Notes: a model not told the origin generated them from the letters alone. A DNA stretch of 64,000 nucleotides from Glandiceps talaboti (GCF_964340395.1 NC_135563.1:62001-126000), one strand, 5' to 3'. Positions 14,076 to 28,757 are shown, counted from the stretch's first letter. Translations and numbers: made by a program.

Positions 14076-15587
14076 TAAACAATACTGTCAAAACCCGACC
14101 AAACCGCAAACCGGTCGACACCTGTCCAAACCTGTTCTGTACAGGTTTAAATGAGTCAAAACCTGTGCAAACCTGTCTAAACGGTCCAAACCGGTCGAAA
14201 ACCTATCCAAGGCGGACCAAAACTGGTGAAAATGAGTCAATACCGGTCAAAACCTTCCAAATTGGTTATAATCAGGTGAAAACAGATCAAAACTGGTCAA
14301 AACCTGTCAAAACTGGTTCAAACCTGTCGAAATCTATCGAAACCAGTCCAAAACTGGTGAAAACAAGTCAAAACCGATCAAAACCAGTCAACACCGGTTT
14401 AAAACCGATCAAAACTGGTCAAAACCTGTCGCAAACCGGTTTAAAACCAGTGAAAACTAGTCAAAACCTGTGCAAACAGGTCAAACCGGTCGAAACCGGT
14501 CAAAAACCTATCCAAACCTGTCCAAAATAGGTGCAAACAACTCAAAAGCCGTCAAAACCAGTCAAAACTTGTCCAAACCTGTCCAAACCTGTCAAAACCG
14601 GTCCAAACCGGTCGAAAACCTATCGAAACTGGTCTAAAACCAGTGCAAACAAGTCAAAACTGATCAAAACCAGTCAACACCGGTTTAAAACAGATCAAAA
14701 CTGATCAAAACTGGTCAAAACCTGTCGCAAACCGGTTTAAAACCTGTGCAAACAGGTCAAACCTCTCCAAACCGGTCCAAAACCTAACCAAACTGTCCAA
14801 AATAGGTGCAAACAACTCAAAACCCGTCAAAACCAGTCAAAACTTGTCCAAACCTGTCCAAACCTTTCAAAATCGGTCAAAACCGGTCCAAAACCATTGC
14901 AAACAAGACAAAAAACGTCAAAACCTGTCCATACCGGTCAAAACCTTCCAAATTGGTTATAATCATGTGAAAACAGATCAAAACTGGTCAAAACCTGTCA
15001 AAACTGGTTCAAACCTGTCGAAATCTATCGAAACCAGTCCAAAACTGGTGAAAACAAGTCAAAACCGATCAAAACCAGTCAAAACCGGTTTAAAACCGAT
15101 CAAAACTGATCAAAACTGGTTAAAACCTGTCGCAAACCGGTTTAAAACCAGTGAAAACTGGTCAAAACCTGTGCAAACAGGTCAAACCTCTCCAAACCGG
15201 TCAAAAACCTATCCAAACCTGTCCAAAATAGGTGCAAACAACTCAAAACCCGTCAAAACCAGTCAAAACTTGTCCAAACCTGTCCAAACCTGTCCAAACC
15301 GGTCCAAACCGGTCGAAAACCTATCCAAACTGGTCCAAAACCTGTGCAAACAAGTCAAAACTGATCAAAACCAGTCAACACCGGTTTAAAACCGGTCAAA
15401 ACTGATCAAAACTGGTCAAAACCTGTCAAAACCGGTTTAAAACCGGTCCAAACCTGTCCAAAACCATTCCAAACCGGTCACAACCTGTCCAAACCGGTCC
15501 AAAACCTATGCAAACAAGACAAAACAGGTCAAAACCTGTCCATACCGGTTTTAAACCAGTCAAATCCGATCATAATTAGTTAAAACA
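14076..15587 (+). repeat. 1512-bp higher-order repeat, copy 2
   Basis: It has the same length and modules as 7872-9383, offset by exactly 6204 bp, and shares the ATCAGGTG variant with that copy. The related unit at 28720 lies 14644 bp further on. The exact equality of offsets over several landmarks indicates duplication of a block longer than one unit. Confidence 0.75.
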
Positions 15588-18529
15588 TAAACAATACTGT
15601 CAAAACCCGACCAAACCGCAAACCGGTCGACACCTGTCCAAACCTGTTCTGTACAGGTTTAAATGAGTCAAAACCTGTGCAAACCTGTCTAAACGGTCCA
15701 AACCGGTCGAAAACCTATCCAAGGCGGACCAAAACTGGTGAAAATGAGTCAATACCGGTCAAAACCTTCCAAATTGGTTATAATCATGTGAAAACAGATC
15801 AAAACTGGTCAAAACCTGTCAAAACTTGTTCAAACCTGTCGAAATCTATCGAAACCAGTCCAAAACTGGTGAAAACAAGTCAAAACCGATCAAAACCAGT
15901 CAACACCGGTTTAAAACCGATCAAAACTGGTCAAAACCTGTCGCAAACCGGTTTAAAACCTGTGCAAACAGGTCAAACCTCTTCAAACCGGTCAAAAACC
16001 TATCCAAACCTGTCCAAAATAGGTGCAAACAACTCAAAACCCTTCAAAACCAGTCAAAACTTGTCCAAACCTGTCCAAACCTTTCAAAATCGGTCCAATC
16101 CGGTCCAAAACCATTCCAAACAAGACAAAAAACGTCAAAACCTGTCCATACCGGTCAAAACCTTCCAAATTGGTTATAATCATGTAAAAACAGATCAAAA
16201 CTGGTCAAAACCTGTCAAAACTGATTCAAACCTGTCGAAATCTATCGAAACCAGTCTAAAACTGGTGAAAACAAGTCAAAACCGATCAAAACCAGTCAAC
16301 ACCGGTTTAAAACCGATCAAAACTGATCAAAACTGGTTAAAACCTGTCGCAAAACAGTTTAAAACCAGTGAAAACTGGTCAAAACCTGTGCAAACAGGTC
16401 AAACCTCTCCAAACCGGTCAAAAACCTATCCAAACCTGTCCAAAATAGGTGCAAACAACTCAAAACCCGTTAAAACCAGTCAAAACTTGTCCAAATCTGT
16501 CAAAACCTGTCAAAACCGGTCCAAACCGGTCGAAAACCTATCCAAACTGGTCCAAAACCAGTGCAAACAAGTCAAAACCAGTCAACACCGGTTTAAAACC
16601 GGTCAAAACTGATCAAAACTGGTCAAAACCTGTCAAAACCGGTTCAAAACCGGTCCAAACCTGTCCAAAACCATTCCAAACCGGTCACAACCTGTCCAAA
16701 CCGGTCCAAAACCTATGCAAACAAGACAGAACAGGTCAAAACCTGTCCATACCGGTTTTAAACCAGTCAAATCCGATCATAATTAGTTAAAATATAAACA
16801 ATACTGTCAAAACCCGACCAAACCGCAAACCGGTCGACACCTGTCCAAACCTGTTCTGTACAGGTTTAAATGAGTCAAAACCTGTGCAAACCTGTCTAAA
16901 CGGTCCAAACCGGTCGAAAACCTATCCAAGGCGGACCAAAACTGGTGAAAATGAGTCAATACCGGTCAAAACCTTCCAAGTTGGTTATAATCATGTGAAA
17001 ACAGATCAAAACTGGTCAAAACCTGTCAAAACTGGTTCAAACCTGTCGAAATCTATCGAAACCAGTCCAAAACTGGTGAAAACAAGTCAAAACCGATCAA
17101 AACCAGTCAACACCGGTTTAAAACCGATCAAAACTGGTCAAAACCTGTCGCAAACCAGTTTAAAACCAGTGAAAACTGGTCAAAACCTGTGCAAACAGGT
17201 CAAACCTCTCCAAACCGGTCAAAAACCTATCCAAACCTGTCCAAAATAGGTGCAAACAACTCAAAACCCGTCAAAACCAGTCAAAACTTGTCCAAACCTG
17301 TCCAAACCTGTCAAAACCGGTCCAAACCGGTCGAAAACCTATCGAAACTGGTCTAAAACCAGTGCAAACAAGTCAAAACTGATCAAAACCAGTCAACACC
17401 GGTTTAAAACCGATCAAAACTGATCAAAACTGGTCAAAACCTGTCGCAAACCGGTTTAAAACCTGTGCAAACAGGTCAAACCTCTCCAAACCGGTCAAAA
17501 AACTATCCAAACCTGTCCAAAATAGGTGCAAACAACTCAAAACCCGTCAAAACCAGTCCAAACTTGTCCAAACCTGTCCAAACCTGCCAAAACCGGTCCA
17601 AACCGGTCGAAAACCTATCCAAACTGGTCCAAAACCAGTGCAAACAAATCAAAACTGATCAAAACCAGTCAACACCGGTTTTAAACCGGTCAAAACTGAT
17701 CAAAACGGGTCAAAACCGGTCAAAACCGGTTCAAAACCAGTCAACATAGGTTTAAAACCGATCAAAACTGATCAAAACTGGTCAAAACCTGTCGCAAACC
17801 GGTCAAACCGGTCAAAACCGGTCAAAAATAGGTGCAAACAACTCAAAACCCGTCAAAACCGATCAAAACTTGTCAAAACCTGTCCAAACCTTTCAAAATC
17901 GGTCCAAACCGGTCCAAAACCATTGCAAACAAGACAAAAAACGTCAAAACCTGTCCATACCGGTTTTAAACCAGTCAAATCCGATCATAATTAGTTAAAA
18001 CATAAACAATACTGTCAAAACCCGACCAAACCGCAAACCGGTCGACACCTGTCCAAACCTGTTCTGTACAGGTTTAAATGAGTCAAAACCTGTGCAAACC
18101 TGTCTAAACGGTCCAAACCGGTCGAAAACCTATCCAAGGCGGACCAAAACTGGTGAAAATGAGTCAATACCGGTCAAAACCTTCCAAATTGGTTATAATC
18201 ATGTGAAAACAGATCAAAACTGGTCAAAACCTGTCAAAACTGGTTCAAACCTGTCGAAATCTATCGAAACCAGTCCAAAACTGGTGAAAACAAGTCAAAA
18301 CCGATCAAAACCAGTCAACACCGGTTTAAAACCGATCAAAACTGGTCAAAACCTGTCGCAAACCAGTTTAAAACCAGTGAAAACTAGTAAAAACCTTTGC
18401 AAACCTGTCAAACCGGTCCAAACCTGTCAAAACCAGTGCAAACAAGTCAAAACTGATCAAAACCAATCAACACCGGTTTAAAACCGGTCAAAACTGATCA
18501 AAACTGGTCAAAACCTGTCAAAACCGGTT

Positions 18530-21500
18530 CAAAAACCGGTCCAAACCTGTCCAAAACCATTCCAAACCGGTCACAACCTGTCCAAACCGGTCCAAAACCT
18601 ATGCAAACAAGACAAAACAGGTCAAAACCTGTCCATACCGGTTTTAAACCAGTCAAATCCGATCATAATTAGTTAAAACATAAACAATACTGTCAAAACC
18701 CGACCAAACCGCAAACCGGTCGACACCTGTCCAAACCTGTTCTGTACAGGTTTAAATGAGTCAAAACCTGTGCAAACCTGTCTAAACGGTCCAAACCGGT
18801 CGAAAACCTATCCAAGGCGGACCAAAACTGGTGAAAATGAGTCAATACCGGTCAAAACCTTCCAAGTTGGTTATAATCATGTGAAAACAGATCAAAACTG
18901 GTCAAAACCTGTCGAAATCTATCGAAACCAGTCCAAAACTGGTGAAAACAAGTCAAAACCGATCAAAACCAGTCAACACCGGTTTAAAACCGATCAAAAC
19001 TGGTCAAAACCTGTCGCAAACCAGTTTAAAAACCAGTGAAAACTGGTCAAAACCTGTGCAAACAGGTCAAACCTCTCCAAACCGGTCAAAAACCTATCCA
19101 AACCTGTCCAAAATAGGTGCAAACAACTCAAAACCCGTCAAAACCAGTCAAAACTTGTCAAACCTGTCCAAACCTGTCCAAACCGGTCCAAACCGGTCGA
19201 AAACCTATCGAAACTGGTCTAAAACCAGTGCAACAAATCAAAACTGATCAAAACCAGTCAACACCGGTTTTAAACCGGTCAAAACTGATCAAAAATGGTC
19301 AAAACCTGTCAAAACCGGTTCAAAACCGGTACAAACCTGTCCAAAACCATTCCAAACCGGTCACAACCTGTCCAAACCGGTCCAAAACCTATGCAAACAA
19401 GACAAAACAGGTCAAAACCTGTCCATACCGGTTTAAACCAGTCAAATCCGATCATAATTAGTTAAAACATAAACAATACTGTCAAAACCCGACCAACCGC
19501 AAACCGTCGACACCTGTCCAAACCTGTTCTGTACAGGTTTAAATGAGTCAAAACCTGTGCAAACCTGTCTAAACGGTCCAAACCGGTCGAAAACCTATCC
19601 AAGGCGGACCAAAACTGGTGAAAATGAAGTCAATACCGGTCAAAACCTTCCAAGTTGGTTATAATCATGTGAAAACAGATCAAAACTGGTCAAAACCTGT
19701 CAAAACTGGTTCAAACCTGTCGAAATCTATCGAAACCAGTCCAAAACTGGTGGAAACAAGTCAAAACCGATCAAAACCAGTCAACACCGGTTTAAAACCG
19801 ATCAAAACTGGTCAAAACCTGTCGCAAACCAGTTTAAAACCAGTGAAAACTGGTCAAAACCTGTGCAAACAGGTCAAACCTCTCCAAACCGGTCAAAAAC
19901 CTATCCAAACCTGTCCAAAATAGGTGCAAACAACTCAAAACCCGTCAAAACCAGTCAAAACTTGTCCAAACCTGTCCAACCTGTCAAAACCGGTCCAAAC
20001 CGGTCGAAAACCTATCGAAACTGGTCTAAAACCAGTGCAAACAAGTCAAAACTGATCAAAACCAGTCAACACCGGTTAAAACCGATCAAAACTGATCAAA
20101 ACTGGTCAAAACCTGTCGCAAACCGGTTTAAAACCTGTGCAAACAGGTCAAACCTCTCCAAACCGGTCAAAAAACTATCCAAACCTGTCCAAAATAGGTG
20201 CAAACAACTCAAAACCCGTCAAAACCAGTCGAAACTTGTCCAAACCTGTCCAAACCTGCCAAAACCGGTCCAAACCGGTCGAAAACCTATCCAAACTGGT
20301 CCAAAACCAGTGCAAACAAATCAAAACTGATCAAAACCAGTCAACACCGGTTTAAAACCGATCAAAACTGGTCAAAACCTGTCGCAAACCAGTTTAAAAC
20401 CAGTGAAAACTAGTCAAAACCTTTGCAAACCTGTCAAACCGGTCCAAACCTGTCAAAACCAGTGCAAACAAGTCAAAACTGATCAAAACCAGTCAACACC
20501 GGTTTTAAACCGGTCAAAACTGATCAAAACTTGTCAAAACCTGTCAAAACCGGTTCAAAACCAGTCAACACAGGTTTAAAACCGATCAAAACTGATCAAA
20601 ACTGGCCAAAACCTGTCGCAAACCGGTCAAACCGGTCAAACCGGTCAAAAATAGGTGCAAACAACTCAAAACCCGTCAAAACCGATCAAAACTTGTCAAA
20701 TCTGTCCAAACCTTTCAAAATCGGTCCAAACCGGCCCAAAACCATTGCAAACAAGACAAAAAACGTCAAAACCTGTCCATACCGGTTTTAAACCAGTCAA
20801 ATCCGATCATAATTAGTTAAAACATAAACAATACTGTCAAAACCCGACCAAACCGCAAACCGGTCGACACCTGTCCAAACATGTTCTGTACAGGTTTAAA
20901 TGAGTCAAAACCTGTGCAAACCTGTCTAAACGTCCAAACCGGTCGAAAACCTATCCAAGGCGGACCAAAACTGGTGAAAATGAGTCAATACGGTCAAAAC
21001 CTTCCAAATTGTTATAATCAGGTGAAAACAGATCAAAACTGGTCAAAACCTGTCAAAACTGGTTCAAACCTGTCGAAATCTATCGAAACCAGTCCAAAAC
21101 TGGTGAAAACAAGTCAAAACCGATCAAAACCAGTCAACACCGGTTAAAACCGATCAAAACTGGTCAAAACCTGTCGCAAACCGGTTTAAAACCAGTGAAA
21201 ACTAGTCAAAACCTGTGCAAACCTGTCAAACCGGTCCAAACCGGTCAAAAACCTATCCAAACCTGTCCAAAATAGGTGCAAACAACTCAAAAGCCGTCAA
21301 AACCAGTCAAAACTTGTCCAAACCTGTCCAACCTGTCAAAACCGGTCCAAACCGGTCGAAAACCTATCGAAACTGGTCTAAAACCAGTGTAAACAAGTCA
21401 AAACTGATCAAAACCAGTCAACACCGGTTTTAAACAGATCAAAACTGATCAAAACTGGTCAAAACCTGTCGCAAACCGGTTTAAAACCTGTGCAAACAGG

Positions 21501-21950
21501 TCAAACCTCTCCAAACCGGTCCAAAACCTATCCAAACTGTCCAAAATAGGTGCAAACAACTCAAAACCCGTCAAAACCAGTCAAAACTTGTCCAAACCTG
21601 TCCAAACCTTTCAAAATCGGTCCAAACCGGTCCAAAATCATTGCAAACAAGACAAAAAACGTCAAAACCTGTCCATACCGGTCGAAACCTTCCAAATTGG
21701 TTATAATCATGTGAAAACAGATCAAAACTGGTCAAAACCTGTCAAAACTGGTTCAAACATGTCGAAATCTATCGAAACCAGTCCAAAACTGGTCAAAACA
21801 AGTCAAAACCGATCAAAACCGATCAAAACTGATCAAAAACTGGTTAAAACCTGTCGCAAACCGGTTTAAAACCAGTGAAAACTGGTCAAAACCTGTGCAA
21901 ACAGGTCAAACCTCTCCAAACCGTCAAAAACCTATCCAAACCTGTCCAAA
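18530..21950 (+). repeat. Satellite stretch unusually rich in one-base indels
   Basis: Compared with other units this part has many single-base gains or losses, mostly inside runs of identical bases. Examples: TTCAAAAACCGG (18529), TTTAAAAACCAG (19025), GTGCAACAAATC (19229), GACCAACCGC (19491), AAACCGTCGAC (19501), AATGAAGTC (19623), GTCCAACC (19975), CCGGTTAAAACC (20072 and 21141), AACGTCCAAACC (20929), AATACGGTC (20988), ATTGTTATAATC (21009) and AAACCGTCAAAAACC (21919). Such changes are rare elsewhere in the window. Either this block is older and decayed, or the consensus is poor here. Confidence 0.7.
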
Positions 21951-22310
21951 ATAGGTGCAAACAACTCAAAACCCGTTAAAACCAGTCAAAACTTGTCCAA
22001 ACCTGTCCAAACCTGTCCAAACCGGTCCAAACCGGTCGAAAACCTATCCAAACTTGTCCAAAACCTGTGCAAACAAGTCAAAACTGATCAAAACCAGTCA
22101 ACACCGGTTTAAAACCGGTCAAAACTGATCAAAACTGGTCAAAACCTGTCAAAACCGGTTTAAAACCGGTCCAAACCTGTCCAAAACCATTCCAAACCGG
22201 TCACAACCTGTCCAAACCGGTCCAAAACCTATGCAAACAAGACAAAACAGGTCAAAACCTGTCCATACCGGTTTTAAACCAGTCAAATCAGATCATAATT
22301 AGTTAAAACA
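20825..22310 (+). repeat. 1486-bp indel-bearing version of the 1512-bp repeat
   Basis: The module order is that of the 1512-bp units, including the internal junction near 21675 (here CCATACCGGTCGAAACC). It is shorter because of several small deletions: ACGTCCAAACC near 20930, AATACGGTC near 20988, ATTGTTATAATC near 21009, and loss of some monomers near 21815. It sits in a stretch unusually rich in one-base indels, so some of the differences could be consensus errors. Confidence 0.65.
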
Positions 22311-23869
22311 TAAACAATACTGTCAAAACCCGACCAAACCGCAAACCGGTCGACACCTGTCCAAACCTGTTCTGCACAGGTTTAAATGAGTCAAAACCTG
22401 TGCAAACCTGTCTAAACGGTCCAAACCGGTCGAAAACCTATCCAAGGCGGACCAAAACTGGTGAAAATGAGTCAATACCGGTCAAAACCTTCCAAATTGG
22501 ATATAATCATGTGAAAACAGATCAAAACTGGTCAAAACCTGTCAAAACTGGTTCAAACCTGTCGAAATCTATCGAAACCAGTCCAAAACTGGTGAAAACA
22601 AGTCAAAACCGATCAAAACCAGTCAACACCGGTTTAAAACCGATCAAAACTGGTCAAAACTGGTCAAAACCTGTCGCAAACCGGTTTAAAACCTGTGCAA
22701 ACAGGTCAAACCTCTCCAAACCGGTCAAAAACCTATCCAAACCTGTCCAAAATAGGTGCAAACAACTCAAAACCCGTCAAAACCAGTCAAAACTTGTCCA
22801 AACCTGTCCAAACCTTTCAAAATCGGTCCAAACCGGTCCAAAACCATTGCAAACAAGACAAAAAACGTCAAAACCTGTCCATACCGGTCAAAACCTTCCA
22901 AATTGGTTATAATCATGTGAAAACAGATCAAAACTGGTCAAAACCTGTCAAAACTGGTTCAAACCTGTCGAAATCTATCGAAACCAGTCTAAAACTGGTG
23001 AAAACAAGTCAAAACTGATCAAAACCAGTCAACACCGGTTTAAAACCGATCAAAACTGATCAAAACTGGTTAAAACCTGTCGCAAAACGGTTTAAAACCA
23101 GTGAAAACTGGTCAAAACCTGTGCAAACAGGTCAAACCTCTCCAAACCGGTCAAAAACCTATCCAAACCTGTCCAAAATAGGTGCAAACAACTCAAAACC
23201 CGTTAAAACCAGTCAAAACTTGTCCAAACCTGTCCAAACCTGTCAAAACCGGTCCAAACCGGTCGAAAACCTATCCAAACTGGTCCAAAACCAGTGTAAA
23301 CAAGTCAAAACTGATCAAAACCAGTCAACACCGGTTTAAAACCGGTCAAAACTGATCAAAACTGGTCAAAAGCTGTCAAAACCGGTTCAAAACCGGTCCA
23401 AACCTGTCCAAAACCATTCCAAACCGGTCACAACCTGTCCAAACCGGTCCAAAACCTATGCAAACAAGACAAAACAGGTCAAAACCTGTCCATACCGGTT
23501 TTAAACCAGTCAAATCCGATCATAATTAGTTAAAACATAAACAATACTGTCAAAACCCGACCAAACCGCAAACCGGTCGACACCTGTCCAAACCTGTTCT
23601 GTACAGGTTTAAATGAGTCAAAACCTGTGCAAACCTGTCTAAACGTTCCAAACCGGTCGAAAACCTATCCAAGGCGGACCAAAACTGGTGAAAATGAGTC
23701 AATACCGGTCAAAACCTTCCAAGTTGGTTATAATCATGTGAAAACAGATCAAAACTGGTCAAAACCTGTCAAAACTGGTTCAAACCTGTCGAAATCTATC
23801 GAAACCAGTCCAAAACTGGTGAAAACAAGTCAAAACCGATCAAAACCAGTCAACACCGGTTTAAAACCG

Positions 23870-26800
23870 ATCAAAACTGGTCAAAACCTGTCGCAAACCA
23901 GTTTAAAACCAGTGAAAACTGGTCAAAACCTGTGCAAACAGGTCAAACCTCTCCAAACCGGTCAAAAACCTATCCAAACCTGTCCAAAATAGGTGCAAAC
24001 AACTCAAAACCCGTCAAAACCAGTCAAAACTTGTCCAAACCTGTCCAAACCTGTCCAAACCGGTCCAAACCGGTCGAAAACCTATCGAAACTGGTCTAAA
24101 ACCAGTGCAAACAAGTCAAAACTGATCAAAACCAGTCAACACCGGTTTAAAACCGATCAAAACTGATCAAAACTGGTCAAAACCTGTCGCAAACCGGTTT
24201 AAAACCTGTGCAAACAGGTAAAACCTCTCCAAACCGGTCAAAAACCTATCCAAACCTGTCCAAAATAGGTGCAAACAACTCAAAACCCGTCAAAACCAGT
24301 CAAAACTTGTCCAAACCTGTCCAAACCTGTCCAAACCGGTCCAAACCGGTCGAAAACCTATCCAAACTGGTCCAAAACCAGTGCAAACAAATCAAAACTG
24401 ATCAAAACCAGTCAACACCGGTTTTAAACCGGTCAAAACTGATCAAAACTGGTCAAAACTGGTCAAAACCGGTTCAAAACCAGTCAACATAGGTTTAAAA
24501 CCGATCAAAACTGATCAAAACTGGTCAAAACCTGTCGCAAACCGGTCAAACCGGTCAAAACCGGTCAAAAATAGGTGCAAACAACTCAAAACCCGTCAAA
24601 ACCGATCAAAACTTGTCAAAACCTGTCCAAACCTTTCAAAATCGGTCCAAACCGGTCCAAAACCATTGCAAACAAGACAAAAAACGTCAAAACCTGTCCA
24701 TACCGGTTTTAAACCAGTCGAATCCGATCATAATTAGTTAAAACATAAACAATACTGTCAAAACCCGACCAAACCGCAAACCGGTCGACACCTGTCCAAA
24801 CCTGTTCTGTACAGGTTTAAATGAGTCAAAACCTGTGCAAACCTGTCTAAACGGTCCAAACCGGTCGAAAACCTATCCAAGGCGGTCCAAAACTGGTGAA
24901 AATGAGTCAATACCGGTCAAAACCTTCCAAATTGGTTATAATCATGTGAAAACAGATCAAAACTGGTCAAAACCTGTCGCAAACCAGTTTAAAACCAGTG
25001 AAAACTGGTCAAAACCTGTGCAAACAGGTCAAACCTCTCCAAACCGGTCAAAAACCTATCCAAACCTGTCCAAAATAGGTGCAAACAACTCAAAACCCGT
25101 CAAAACCAGTCAAAACTTGTCCAAACCTGTCCAAACCTGTCCAAACCGGTCCAAACCGGTCGAAAACCTATCGAAACTGGTCTAAAACCAGTGCAAACAA
25201 GTCAAAACTGATCAAAACCAGTCAACACCGGTTTAAAACCGATCAAAACTGATCAAAACTGGTCAAAACCTGTCGCAAACCGGTTTAAAACCTGTGCAAA
25301 CAGGTAAAACCTCTCCAAACCGGTCAAAAACCTATCCAAACCTGTCCAAAATAGGTGCAAACAACTCAAAACCCGTCAAAACCAGTCAAAACTTGTCCAA
25401 ACCTGTCCAAACCTGTCCAAACCGGTCCAAACCGGTCGAAAACCTATCCAAACTGGTCCAAAACCAGTGCAAACAAATCAAAACTGATCAAAACCAGTCA
25501 ACACCGGTTTTAAACCGGTCAAAACTGATCAAAACTGGTCAAAACTGGTCAAAACCGGTTCAAAACCAGTCAACATAGGTTTAAAACCGATCAAAACTGA
25601 TCAAAACTGGTCAAAACCTGTCGCAAACCGGTCAAACCGGTCAAAACCGGTCAAAAATAGGTGCAAACAACTCAAAACCCGTCAAAACCGATCAAAACTT
25701 GTCAAAACCTGTCCAAACCTTTCAAAATCGGTCCAAACCGGTCCAAAACCATTGCAAACAAGACAAAAAACGTCAAAACCTGTCCATACCGGTTTTAAAC
25801 CAGTCGAATCCGATCATAATTAGTTAAAACATAAACAATACTGTCAAAACCCGACCAAACCGCAAACCGGTCGACACCTGTCCAAACCTGTTCTGTACAG
25901 GTTTAAATGAGTCAAAACCTGTGCAAACCTGTCTAAACGGTCCAAACCGGTCGAAAACCTATCCAAGGCGGTCCAAAACTGGTGAAAATGAGTCAATACC
26001 GGTCAAAACCTTCCAAATTGGTTATAATCATGTGAAAACAGATCAAAACTGGTCAAAACCTGTCGCAAACCAGTTTAAAACCAGTGAAAACTGGTCAAAA
26101 CCTGTGCAAACAGGTCAAACCTCTCCAAACCGGTCAAAAACCTATCCAAACCTGTCCAAAATAGGTGCAAACAACTCAAAACCCGTCAAAACCAGTCAAA
26201 ACTTGTCCAAACCTGTCCAAACCTGTCCAAACCGGTCCAAACCGGTCGAAAACCTATCGAAACTGGTCTAAAACCAGTGCAAACAAGTCAAAACTGATCA
26301 AAACCAGTCAACACCGGTTTAAAACCGATCAAAACTGATCAAAACTGGTCAAAACCTGTCGCAAACCGGTTTAAAACCTGTGCAAACAGGTAAAACCTCT
26401 CCAAACCGGTCAAAAACCTATCCAAACCTGTCCAAAATAGGTGCAAACAACTCAAAACCCGTCAAAACCAGTCAAAACTTGTCCAAACCTGTCCAAACCT
26501 GTCCAAACCGGTCCAAACCGGTCGAAAACCTATCCAAACTGGTCCAAAACCAGTGCAAACAAATCAAAACTGATCAAAACCAGTCAACACCGGTTTTAAA
26601 CCGGTCAAAACTGATCAAAACTGGTCAAAACTGGTCAAAACCGGTTCAAAACCAGTCAACATAGGTTTAAAACCGATCAAAACTGATCAAAACTGGTCAA
26701 AACCTGTCGCAAACCGGTCAAACCGGTCAAAACCGGTCAAAAATAGGTGCAAACAACTCAAAACCCGTCAAAACCGATCAAAACTTGTCAAAACCTGTCC

Positions 26801-27127
26801 AAACCTTTCAAAATCGGTCCAAACCGGTCCAAAACCATTGCAAACAAGACAAAAAACGTCAAAACCTGTCCATACCGGTTTTAAACCAGTCGAATCCGAT
26901 CATAATTAGTTAAAACATAAACAATACTGTCAAAACCCGACCAAACCGCAAACCGGTCGACACCTGTCCAAACCTGTTCTGTACAGGTTTAAATGAGTCA
27001 AAACCTGTGCAAACCTGTCTAAACGGTCCAAACCGGTCGAAAACCTATCCAAGGCGGTCCAAAACTGGTGAAAATGAGTCAATACCGGTCAAAACCTTCC
27101 AAATTGGTTATAATCATGTGAAAACAG
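23870..27127 (+). repeat. Three-copy tandem of a 1086-bp unit
   Basis: The positions 24208/25294/26380 and the landmarks 24746/25832/26918 are exactly 1086 bp apart, and all three copies carry the rare variant GGCGGTCC (near 24883, 25969 and 27055) in place of GGCGGACC. By eye the copies are almost identical. Each join has GATCAAAACTGGTCAAAACC immediately before TGTCGC. In the unduplicated order this motif follows two different flanks, so the breakpoint lies in shared sequence, as expected from unequal exchange. After about 27127 the third copy continues with the ordinary unit. Confidence 0.85.
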
Positions 27128-28757
27128 ATCAAAACTGGTCAAAACCTGTCAAAACTGGTTCAAACCTGTCGAAATCTATCGAAACCAGTCCAAAACTGGT
27201 GAAAACAAGTCAAAACCGATCAAAACCAGTCAACACCGGTTTAAAACCGATCAAAACTGGTCAAAACCTGTCGCAAACCAGTTTAAAACCAGTGAAAACT
27301 AGTCAAAACCTTTGCAAACCTGTCAAACCGGTCCAAACCTGTCAAAACCAGTGCAAACAAGTCAAAACTGATCAAAACCAGTCAACACCGGTTTAAAACC
27401 GGTCAAAACTGATCAAAACTGGTCAAAACCTGTCAAAACCGGTTCAAAACCAGTCAACACAGGTTTAAAACCGATCAAAACTGATCAAAACTGGCCAAAA
27501 CCTGTCGCAAACCGGTCAAACCGGTCAAAAATAGGTGCAAACAACTCAAAACCCGTCAAAACCGATCAAAACTTGTCAAAATCTGTCCAAACCTTTCAAA
27601 ATCGGTCCAAACCGGTCCAAAACCATTGCAAACAAGACAAAAAACGTCAAAACCTGTCCATACCGGTTTTAAACAAGTCAAATCCGATCATAATTAGTTA
27701 AAACATAAACAATACTGTCAAAACCCGACCAAACCGCAAACCGGTCGACACCTGTCCAAACCTGTTCTGTACAGGTTTAAATGAGTCAAAACCTGTGCAA
27801 ACCTGTCTAAACGGTCCAAACCGGTCGAAAACCTATCCAAGGCGGACCAAAACTGGTGAAAATGAGTCAATACCGGTCAAAACATTCCAAATTGGTTATA
27901 ATCATGTGAAAACAGATCAAAACTGGTCAAAACCTGTCAAAACTGGTTCAAACCTGTCGAAATCTATCGAAACCAGTCCAAAACTGGTGAAAAAAAGTCA
28001 AAACCGATCAAAACCAGTCAACACCGGTTTAAAACCGATCAAAACTGGTCAAAACCTGTCGCAAACCGGTTTAAAACCAGTGAAAACTAGTCAAAACCTT
28101 TACAAACCTGTCAAACCAGTCGAAACCGGTCAAAAATAGTTGCAAACAACTCAAAACCCGTCAAAACCGATTAAAACTTGTCAAAACCTGTCCAAACCTT
28201 TCAAAACCGGTCCAAACCGGTCGAAAACCCATCTAAACTGGTCTAAAACCAGTGCAAACAAGTCAAAACTGATCAAAACCAGTCAACACCGGTTTAAAAC
28301 CGATCAAAACTGATCAAAACTGGTCAAAACCGGTCAAAACCGGTCCAAAATAGGTGCAAACAACTCAAATCCCGTCAAAACCAGTCAAAACTTGTCCAAA
28401 CCTGTCCAAACCGGTCGAAAACCTATCGAAACTGGTCCAAAATCAGTGCAAACAAGTCAAAACTGGTCAAAACCTGTCAAAACCGGTTCAAAACCAGTCA
28501 ACACAGGTGTAAAACCTGTCAAAACTGATCAAAACTGGTCAAAACCTGTCGCAAACCGGTCAAACCGGTCAAAACCGGTCAAAACCTGTCCAAAACCATT
28601 CCAAACCGGTCAGAACCTGTCCAAACCGGTCCAAAACCTATGCAAACAAGACAAAACAGGTCAAAACCTGTCCATACCGGTTTTAAACCAGTCAAATCCG
28701 ATCATAATTAGTTAAAACATAAACAATACTGTCAAAACCCGACCAAACCGCAAACCG

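Noticed and set aside
15677-16612. 311-codon + strand open frame, the longest in the window, lysine/serine/proline/valine-rich
   Set aside because: It lies wholly in the satellite, repeats the same decapeptide as every other frame, has its counterpart interrupted in sister units, and follows from a 10-bp repeat without + strand stops.
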